5,450 bases of DNA from NCBI GenBank assembly GCA_944336815.1, contig CALVLG010000063.1, positions 1 to 5,450 of the forward strand, written 5' to 3'. This stretch comes from an uncultured Bacilli bacterium. Lineage in GTDB: Bacteria; Bacillota_I; Bacilli_A; RF39; UBA660. Of the stretch, positions 1 to 4,722 are shown piece by piece (the stretch's first letter is position 1; each line of letters opens with the position of its first letter). Both the position numbers and the translations under genes were made by a program. The notes under the pieces were generated by a model that did not search any database, was not told the DNA's origin, and worked only from the letters and a program-made list of their open reading frames with translations.

Positions 1-42
1 AAACATAAAAAAACTGTTAGAAATTATGTTTCTAACAGTTTT
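1..42 (-). terminator. Intrinsic terminator of the pyrophosphatase gene
   Basis: Bases 10-23 and 29-42 form a perfect 14-bp inverted repeat (arm AAAACTGTTAGAAA on the plus strand) with a 5-base loop. On the minus strand the second arm ends in TTTT and runs on as TTTATGTTT toward base 1, giving the U-rich tract of a Rho-independent terminator. It starts 11 bases after the TAA stop of the pyrophosphatase gene (54-56). Read on the plus strand, the stem is followed by GG after only four T, so it should work mainly for minus-strand transcription. Confidence 0.9.
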
Positions 43-53
43 GGAAAAATACA

Positions 54-1676
54 TTAAGAATTTTTTTCTAATGATTCCATGATTTTTGGTAACATTTGTT
101 TTTTACGAGAAACTAAATTAGGAATAAAGGTTCCTTGTTCTAAATCTTTTAAATTGAAACTATCTTCAATAATATATTTAGCTTCATCATTATATAAAAT
201 GTATGAACCATTTTTAATAACATCAGTTATAAATAAAGTTACGGTTTTATAATCACCTTTAGCAATTTCATTTAATTTATTAACATATTCATCAAGATGT
301 TCTTTAATAGAATCAAAGTCCATCGTTATTACTTGGCTAATACCTAAACCGTCATTACCAACTTTATATGATTTGAAGTCTTGGTAAATAATATCTTCAA
401 CATCCATACCGGCAATGCTACTACCGGCTTTTAACATTTCGTAACCATATTTTTCATAGTCTTCGCCACATATTTTGGCTAACTCACGAACAGCTATACG
501 GTCGCTTTCCGTAGTAGTTGGACTTTTTAAAATCAAAGTATCAGAAAGAATTGCTGATAACATTATGCCAGCGATATTTTTAGGAATTGGCACCTTTTTT
601 TCTTGATATAAATGGTAAAGAATTGTACAAGTGCAGCCAACTGGCATACAACGGACATTAATTGGAATAGATGTACCAATAGCTCCTAGATTATGATGAT
701 CAATAATTTCGACGATTTCGGCTTCGTCAATACCGGAAACACTTTGCTCTAAATTATTATGATCAACTAAAATCACTTTTTTCTTTTCGAAGCAACCTGA
801 ATCAGTAATCCGAATAAGGCCTAAGCATTCATTTTTCTTATTTAAAATTGGATAATTTGTATAGCCTAATCTTGTAGCATCGGCAATAAAATCAGTCAAA
901 TAATCAAGGTCATGGACTATAGCTGGATTTTGATTAACTAAAATGGTTTTAACATAGTTACTCAAAGCTAAGTGGTTACAGGTGTTGTATGTATCTAAAG
1001 AACTAGAAATTACACTTACTTTGTTTTGTTTAGCAAGTTCTAATAAATCATTTTCTAATTCACAATTATTAGTCAAAATAATTAAATCTACTTTAGATTG
1101 AATACCATGTTGTAAAACTTTATATCGGTCACCGACAATTAAAATGTCGTTTTCTTTTAAAGGTGCTTTTTCAATAAAAGTTTGTGATTGATATGAGCTT
1201 GCATAGGTATCACCGTTAAACTCTTCTTTAAAGCGAAGGATTTCTCTTCCTTGTAGAGCTTTTAGAACTAAATCATAACTTGTATATAAATGATTTTTAG
1301 AGTTTTCAATAAACATCATGGCTACTTCTTTTAAAGTAATTAAACTTTTTAATTTTTTGTCTTTATCAACAATTGGTAAGGCTGTACAAGAAGCATGTTG
1401 CATATAATCAACTACTTCTTTAATTGAAGCATATTCATCTAACATAACGCCTTTATGATAGGCAACATCACGTAATTGAACTTTGACGTTGTTTAAATAG
1501 CCTGGTTCTTTAAGACCAAAATGTTTTAAAACAAAACTACTTTCCTTATTAATATGGCCTAGAACTCTAGGAACGGTATTTTCCCCTAAAGCATTTTTTA
1601 AGTAAGATAAACTAATGGAAGCACAGACACTATCAGTATCTGGGTTTCTATGGCCAAAAATATAAGTTGCTTTCAT
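54..1676 (-). CDS. ppaC: Manganese-dependent inorganic pyrophosphatase, family II, with CBS-DRTGG-CBS insert
   Basis: This cytoplasmic enzyme hydrolyses pyrophosphate to two phosphates, pulling biosynthetic reactions forward. From the ATG at 1676 it has 540 residues, close to the roughly 550 of CBS-containing family II enzymes and much longer than the roughly 310 of the plain B. subtilis form. The N-terminal DHH part carries GHRNPDTDS, with metal ligands H9, D13 and D15 at the same numbers as in B. subtilis PpaC. A CBS domain follows (about 69-124), then a DRTGG-like domain (about 132-245, GDR at 182-184), then a second CBS domain (about 245-292). The catalytic part resumes with VDHN (D305) and DHH (326-328), and ends in a DHHA2 domain with the substrate-binding SRKKQ (523-527). 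In this family the CBS pair binds adenine nucleotides (AMP/ADP inhibit, ATP may activate), and forms with DRTGG also bind diadenosine polyphosphates. A 13-residue in-frame extension up to base 1715 is rejected: the 1676 ATG has a well-spaced ribosome binding site, and the predicted promoter lies over the extension. All key residues seen are intact. Confidence 0.95.
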   Translation of the reverse strand: MKATYIFGHRNPDTDSVCASISLSYLKNALGENTVPRVLGHINKESSFVLKHFGLKEPGYLNNVKVQLRDVAYHKGVMLDEYASIKEVVDYMQHASCTALPIVDKDKKLKSLITLKEVAMMFIENSKNHLYTSYDLVLKALQGREILRFKEEFNGDTYASSYQSQTFIEKAPLKENDILIVGDRYKVLQHGIQSKVDLIILTNNCELENDLLELAKQNKVSVISSSLDTYNTCNHLALSNYVKTILVNQNPAIVHDLDYLTDFIADATRLGYTNYPILNKKNECLGLIRITDSGCFEKKKVILVDHNNLEQSVSGIDEAEIVEIIDHHNLGAIGTSIPINVRCMPVGCTCTILYHLYQEKKVPIPKNIAGIMLSAILSDTLILKSPTTTESDRIAVRELAKICGEDYEKYGYEMLKAGSSIAGMDVEDIIYQDFKSYKVGNDGLGISQVITMDFDSIKEHLDEYVNKLNEIAKGDYKTVTLFITDVIKNGSYILYNDEAKYIIEDSFNLKDLEQGTFIPNLVSRKKQMLPKIMESLEKNS

Positions 1677-1683
1677 TATAATT

Positions 1684-1691
1684 CCCCTCTC
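1684..1691 (-). promoter_or_regulatory. Ribosome binding site that sets the ppaC start
   Basis: On the minus strand GAGAGGGG ends 7 bases before the ATG at 1676-1674. The upstream in-frame ATGs at 1697 and 1715 have no such site, so this motif decides the start. Confidence 0.75.
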
Positions 1692-1700
1692 GACCATATA

Positions 1701-1728
1701 AATATACCACAACATCTTAAAATTTCAA
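1701..1728 (-). promoter_or_regulatory. Probable promoter of ppaC (extended -10)
   Basis: On the minus strand TTGAAA (1728-1723) is the -35 element. A 16-base spacer separates it from TATATT (1706-1701), which is directly preceded by TGG and so fits an extended -10 (TGn). Transcription would begin near 1694, just upstream of the ribosome binding site and downstream of the rejected ATGs at 1697 and 1715. The -35 lies inside an AT-rich inverted repeat, 1719-1736. A promoter here would let ppaC be transcribed independently of the gene upstream. Confidence 0.6.
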
Positions 1729-1736
1729 GAAATTTT
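1719..1736. repeat. Inverted repeat over the ppaC -35 element
   Basis: AAAATTTC (1719-1726) and GAAATTTT (1729-1736) are perfect reverse complements separated by two bases. The repeat covers the proposed -35 of ppaC. It could be a regulator site, but such short A/T palindromes are expected by chance in this composition. Confidence 0.35.
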
Positions 1737-1757
1737 TAACTTTAAGTCTTTATTTTA

Positions 1758-1774
1758 AACGATTTTTAATCGTT
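1758..1774. repeat. Small hairpin after the hypothetical gene, no clear U tract
   Basis: AACGATT (1758-1764) and AATCGTT (1768-1774) form a perfect 7-bp stem with a 3-base loop, 20 bases after the stop of the minus-strand hypothetical gene. On the minus strand the stem is followed by TAAAATAAAG, not a T run, so it is at best a weak terminator or a 3'-end stabilising hairpin. Some read-through into ppaC is therefore possible. Confidence 0.4.
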
Positions 1775-1794
1775 AAAGTAAAAGATATTAGTAT

Positions 1795-2439
1795 TTAAAC
1801 AACATTTATTTGGAAAGAATACCATACTTCGTTTTCTTCCCAAGCGGTTTTAAACGAAATAATATATTTTCCTTCTTTTACATTCTCTAATTTCAAAGCT
1901 GCTAAATCGCTGTTATAAACAGAAATATTGGCCGTGACTAATTTATTATCATTAGGTTTAAAAACTTGTAAATCTTTGATTTTACTAGATAAGTTCGCAA
2001 GATGAATTATCGCATTTCCTTCGACATCAAGCTCTTGATCATAACTTTGTAAGAAGGCAGAGGGTGCGGTTTCTTTTTTCGTTAAAACTTCCCCATCAAC
2101 TTTTTTTACTAACGAATAGGTACCAATATTACATTCTAAAAAATCTTTAAGCTTTTTTTCGTCTTGATTATCATAAATATAAGCAAATGATTTATTAGGC
2201 TTTAATTCTAAATAATACTCGTCAGAATGAAAATTAAAAGGAAAGAGTTTAAATATTATTTTTTTTTCGCGCACTTCAAAAGGAGTACTTGGCAAGGGGT
2301 TCCAGACAAAATATTTATATAAAATAGCATTGTAAGAATAACTTCCGCCATCTTTGTACAATACTCTGATTGGAAAAAGCAGGACAATAATGATAAGTAA
2401 CCAATAATATTTTTTTAGGAAAAACTTGATTTTTTTCAT
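1795..2439 (-). CDS. Hypothetical membrane-anchored protein, 214 residues
   Basis: I do not recognise a named family. The start is secure: AGAAGGAG lies 6 bases before the ATG. The N-terminus is basic (MKKIKFFLKK) and leads into one hydrophobic segment (about residues 11-28, YYWLLIIIVLLFPIRVLY) with no lipobox cysteine and no obvious signal peptidase site, so a signal anchor is likely, leaving about 185 residues outside the membrane. Just after the anchor comes YKDGGSYSYNAILYKYFVWNP (written here in two parts: YKDGGSYSYNAIL at 28-40, then YKYFVWNP). From memory, similar K-D-G-G...Y-A-x-L-Y segments follow the anchor in other small Bacillota membrane proteins of unknown function; I could not check this. 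The rest alternates polar and hydrophobic residues, and the C-terminal stretch from about residue 185 (LENVKEGKYIISFK...WYSFQINVV) looks like a beta-sandwich edge. It has one cysteine (103) and no visible catalytic motif. Codon use and composition match the neighbours. It has its own promoter beside an operator-like inverted repeat. Confidence 0.8.
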   Translation of the reverse strand: MKKIKFFLKKYYWLLIIIVLLFPIRVLYKDGGSYSYNAILYKYFVWNPLPSTPFEVREKKIIFKLFPFNFHSDEYYLELKPNKSFAYIYDNQDEKKLKDFLECNIGTYSLVKKVDGEVLTKKETAPSAFLQSYDQELDVEGNAIIHLANLSSKIKDLQVFKPNDNKLVTANISVYNSDLAALKLENVKEGKYIISFKTAWEENEVWYSFQINVV

Positions 2440-2445
2440 TAATAA

Positions 2446-2453
2446 CTCCTTCT
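2446..2453 (-). promoter_or_regulatory. Strong ribosome binding site of the hypothetical gene
   Basis: AGAAGGAG on the minus strand ends 6 bases before the ATG at 2439. This near-perfect Shine-Dalgarno sequence supports a real, translated gene despite the lack of a recognised family. Confidence 0.8.
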
Positions 2454-2471
2454 ATAAAAATTTAATTAGAC

Positions 2472-2499
2472 ATTATATACTCATAAAATTCACTATAAA
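2472..2499 (-). promoter_or_regulatory. Probable promoter of the hypothetical gene
   Basis: On the minus strand a consensus -10, TATAAT, lies at 2477-2472. TTTATA at 2499-2494, with a 16-base spacer, matches the -35 consensus at four of six positions. The predicted start near 2465 leaves a short leader before the ribosome binding site at 2453. The weak -35 overlaps the left arm of the inverted repeat 2489-2522, so a bound protein could control access. Confidence 0.5.
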
Positions 2500-2522
2500 A
2501 ATACTTGCATTACTATAGTGAA
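2489..2522. repeat. Operator-like inverted repeat, 9-bp arms, 16-bp spacer
   Basis: TTCACTATA (2489-2497) and TATAGTGAA (2514-2522) are exact reverse complements with a 16-base spacer, so equivalent points in the two arms lie about 25 bp apart. The right arm also contains ACTATAGT (2512-2519), an 8-bp palindrome in its own right. The left arm covers the proposed -35 of the hypothetical gene. Dyads of this kind beside promoters are typical of dimeric repressor sites, for example of the GntR class, but I cannot assign a regulator. No regulator gene lies in the window. Confidence 0.5.
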
Positions 2523-2693
2523 ATTAGAAAATAATATTTTTGCTTAATTTCAATGTAGTTTTTCATAAAATTCTAAATATCACAACATTTTACTCTAACA
2601 TATATTACTATCTTCATTTCTAATCTAGGTTTAGAATAACATTAAATAAAGAAATAAGCAAGAAGAAGCATCTAGAATAAGAAAAGCCTTTGC

Positions 2694-2722
2694 TTGTTTT
2701 TAACGACTAATAATGATAAAAT
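2694..2722 (+). promoter_or_regulatory. Possible uvrB promoter (extended -10)
   Basis: TGATAAAAT (2714-2722) reads as an extended -10: TGn followed by TAAAAT, five of six matches to consensus. TTGTTT (2694-2699) sits exactly 17 bases upstream and matches the -35 consensus at three of six positions; a weak -35 is usual with an extended -10. Transcription would start near 2729, leaving a very short leader before the ribosome binding site at 2734. It would also place the rejected upstream ATG (2713) outside the message. Confidence 0.4.
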
Positions 2723-2733
2723 TGGAAAGAAAT

Positions 2734-2739
2734 GGAGGG
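2734..2739 (+). promoter_or_regulatory. Ribosome binding site that sets the uvrB start
   Basis: GGAGGG ends 6 bases before the ATG at 2746. The in-frame ATG at 2713 has no comparable site, and the residues it would add are not part of conserved UvrB. Confidence 0.8.
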
Positions 2740-2745
2740 AGCTTT

Positions 2746-4695
2746 ATGTTTCAGCTTGTTACAAAATTTGAACCAAGTGGGGATCAGCCAAAAGCAATTA
2801 ATGAGTTAGTAAAAGGAATTCAAGATGGCAAAAAAGAACAAGTTTTACTGGGAGCAACAGGGACTGGGAAAACTTTTACGATTGCTAATGTCATTAAAGA
2901 AGTAAATAAGCCAACTTTAGTTTTAGCACACAATAAAACATTGGCTGGACAATTATATGCCGAATTAAAAGAATTATTTCCAAATAATCATGTTGAATAT
3001 TTTGTCTCATATTATGATTATTATCAACCAGAAGCTTATGTGCCATCTAGTGATACTTATATTGAAAAAGACTCTTCTATAAATGATGAAATTGATGAAT
3101 TAAGACATAGTGCTACTTCAGCTCTAATTAATTATCAAGATACGATTGTCGTGGCAAGTGTTTCTTGTATTTATGGAATTGGCGAAAAAGAAGAATATAT
3201 TCATAAAATGATGATTTTAACAATTGGGGATAAGATTAGAAGAAATGACATTATTAATAAACTTGTGGATATGCAGTATGAACGTAATGATATTGATTTT
3301 CATCGTGGTACCTTTCGGGTTCGGGGGGACGTGATTGACATCGTACCAATTAATGAACATGCTAGTGGAATTAGAATTGAACTTTTTGGCGATGAAGTGG
3401 AAAGTATTCGAAAGTTTGATCCTGTAACAGGGGCAATTCTTAAAAACATTAAAAGTATTACAATTTCACCAGCTAGTCATTTTGTTACTAGTGATGATAA
3501 ATTAAAAGAAGCTATTAAAAGAATTGAAGAAGAATTAAAGGAACGATTAGAAGAATTAAAAAGTGAAGGCAAATTATTAGAAGAACAAAGATTAAGAGAA
3601 AGAACTAATTATGATATAGAAATGCTTAAAGAAACAGGTTTTTGTAGTGGGGTTGAAAATTATTCACGACATTTAGCTTTGCGTGGACCTGGCGAAACCC
3701 CTACTTGTTTAATTGATTTTTTTCCAAAAGATTTTTTACTGGTTGTCGATGAATCACATGTGACTTTGCCACAAGTGCGTGGGATGTATAATGGGGATAG
3801 AATGCGAAAACAAACATTAGTTGACTATGGTTTTCGGCTTCCCAGCGCTTTAGATAATAGACCGCTTACATTTGCCGAGTTTGAAAGCAAAATAAATCAA
3901 GCTATTTATGTATCAGCAACACCTGGTGATTATGAATTAGCCAAAACTAATAATCAATTTGTGGAACAAATTATTCGGCCAACCGGGTTACTTGATCCAA
4001 CAATTGAGGTAAAACCTAGTGAAGGACAAATTGATGATATTATTAATGAAATAAGAAAAAGAATGGCTAAAAATGAAAGGGTTTTAATTACTACTTTAAC
4101 TATTCGAATGAGTGAAGAATTAACTAACTATTTAAAAGAAATGAATATTAAAGTGGCCTATTTACATAATGAAGTTAAAACGTTGGAAAGACTTAAAATA
4201 ATTCATGATTTACGAGCTGGTATTTATGATGTAGTGGTCGGTATTAACTTACTTCGGGAAGGAATTGATATTCCAGAGGTTAGCTTGATTTGTATTTTAG
4301 ATGCTGATAAGCAAGGTTTTTTACGGAGTACTAGAAGTTTAGTTCAAACAATTGGTAGATGTGCTAGAAATGCGAATGGTCACGTTATTATGTATGCCGA
4401 TACTTACAGTGACGCGATGCAAGAAGCAATTACAGAAACGGAAAGAAGAAGAAAAATTCAAGAACAATATAATATAGAACATCATATTGTGCCTAAAACA
4501 ATTATTAAAGAAATTAAAGATGTTGTTTCTAATGAAATTAAAGAAAAAGTTAAGAAGAAAACTATTTCGAAAAAAGAAAAAGAAAAAATTTGTCATGATT
4601 TAGAAATTGAAATGCAAAATGCAGCTAAGAACTTGGATTTTGAACGAGCAATGGAACTACGTGATATTTTATTTGAAATGAAAAGTGAAAAATAA
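2746..4695 (+). CDS. uvrB: UvrABC excision repair system subunit B
   Basis: UvrB is the damage-verifying ATPase of nucleotide excision repair. UvrA loads it on DNA; it clamps a strand at the lesion, then recruits UvrC for incision. From the ATG at 2746 it has 649 residues, about normal. It begins FQLVTKFEPSGDQPKAI, as in other Bacillota. Motifs in order: Walker A GATGTGKT (36-43); HNKTLAGQL; the beta-hairpin region YFVSYYDYYQPEAYVP (85-100), whose aromatic residues probe DNA; DEIDELRHSATSAL; FRVRGDVIDI in the UvrA-contact region; YSRHLALRGPGETP; Walker B DESH (335-338); SATPGDYE (390-397); EQIIRPTGLLDP; GINLLREGIDIPE (499-511); QTIGRCARN (534-542). A C-terminal UVR motif (about 613-648), which contacts UvrC, is present after a lysine-rich linker. 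Motif VI has Cys539 where alanine is usual (GRAARN); the catalytic arginines are kept. The 11-residue upstream extension is rejected because the ribosome binding site serves the 2746 ATG. uvrA does not follow, and transcription ends at the shared hairpin directly after the stop. Confidence 0.98.
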   Translation: MFQLVTKFEPSGDQPKAINELVKGIQDGKKEQVLLGATGTGKTFTIANVIKEVNKPTLVLAHNKTLAGQLYAELKELFPNNHVEYFVSYYDYYQPEAYVPSSDTYIEKDSSINDEIDELRHSATSALINYQDTIVVASVSCIYGIGEKEEYIHKMMILTIGDKIRRNDIINKLVDMQYERNDIDFHRGTFRVRGDVIDIVPINEHASGIRIELFGDEVESIRKFDPVTGAILKNIKSITISPASHFVTSDDKLKEAIKRIEEELKERLEELKSEGKLLEEQRLRERTNYDIEMLKETGFCSGVENYSRHLALRGPGETPTCLIDFFPKDFLLVVDESHVTLPQVRGMYNGDRMRKQTLVDYGFRLPSALDNRPLTFAEFESKINQAIYVSATPGDYELAKTNNQFVEQIIRPTGLLDPTIEVKPSEGQIDDIINEIRKRMAKNERVLITTLTIRMSEELTNYLKEMNIKVAYLHNEVKTLERLKIIHDLRAGIYDVVVGINLLREGIDIPEVSLICILDADKQGFLRSTRSLVQTIGRCARNANGHVIMYADTYSDAMQEAITETERRRKIQEQYNIEHHIVPKTIIKEIKDVVSNEIKEKVKKKTISKKEKEKICHDLEIEMQNAAKNLDFERAMELRDILFEMKSEK

Positions 4696-4722
4696 TTCTC
4701 CGATATTAGAGAATTATTTTTT
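4693..4722. terminator. Bidirectional terminator shared by uvrB and the signal peptidase gene
   Basis: TAATTCTC (4693-4700) and GAGAATTA (4709-4716) form a perfect 8-bp stem with an 8-base loop, extended by A/T pairs on both sides. On the plus strand it is followed by TTTTTTTAATTT; on the minus strand by TTTTTCAC. Both convergent genes therefore get a U tract. The uvrB stop (TAA, 4693-4695) is the foot of the left arm, and the signal peptidase stop (TAA on the minus strand, 4716-4714) is the foot of the right arm. Confidence 0.85.

Larger units (their letters stand above)
2440..2745. other. Divergent intergenic region between the hypothetical gene and uvrB
   Basis: This 306-base AT-rich gap separates divergently transcribed genes. 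It holds the ribosome binding site, promoter and operator-like repeat of the minus-strand gene at its left end, and a possible uvrB promoter and ribosome binding site at its right end. The middle, about 2525-2685, has only very short open frames without ribosome binding sites (the longest I followed encode about 17 residues), and I see no tRNA, riboswitch or structured RNA there. I found no GAAC-N4-GTTC type LexA/DinR box anywhere in the gap. Confidence 0.6.

Noticed and set aside
1677..1715. N-terminal extension MLWYIYMVERGII of the pyrophosphatase
   Set aside because: The family starts at the MKATYIFGH equivalent, the ribosome binding site serves the 1676 ATG, and the predicted promoter overlaps the extension.
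2632..2680. Direct repeat TAGAATAA at 2632-2639 and 2673-2680
   Set aside because: Eight A/T-rich bases repeated 41 bp apart are expected by chance here, and no -35 element fits either copy.
2656..2700. Possible attenuator: AAGCAA (2656-2661) with TTGCTT (2690-2695) followed by a T run, upstream of uvrB
   Set aside because: Only 6 bp with a 28-base loop, and it lies upstream of the more likely uvrB promoter; too weak to call.
2713..2745. N-terminal extension MIKLERNGGSF of UvrB
   Set aside because: There is no ribosome binding site before 2713, and GGAGGG is placed for the 2746 ATG; the extension is translated leader.
4339..4596. Minus-strand 85-codon open frame rich in phenylalanine and asparagine
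   Set aside because: It is antisense to the lysine- and glutamate-rich C-terminal part of uvrB, where A-rich codons give TTT/TTC in reverse. It has no ribosome binding site or protein-like pattern.
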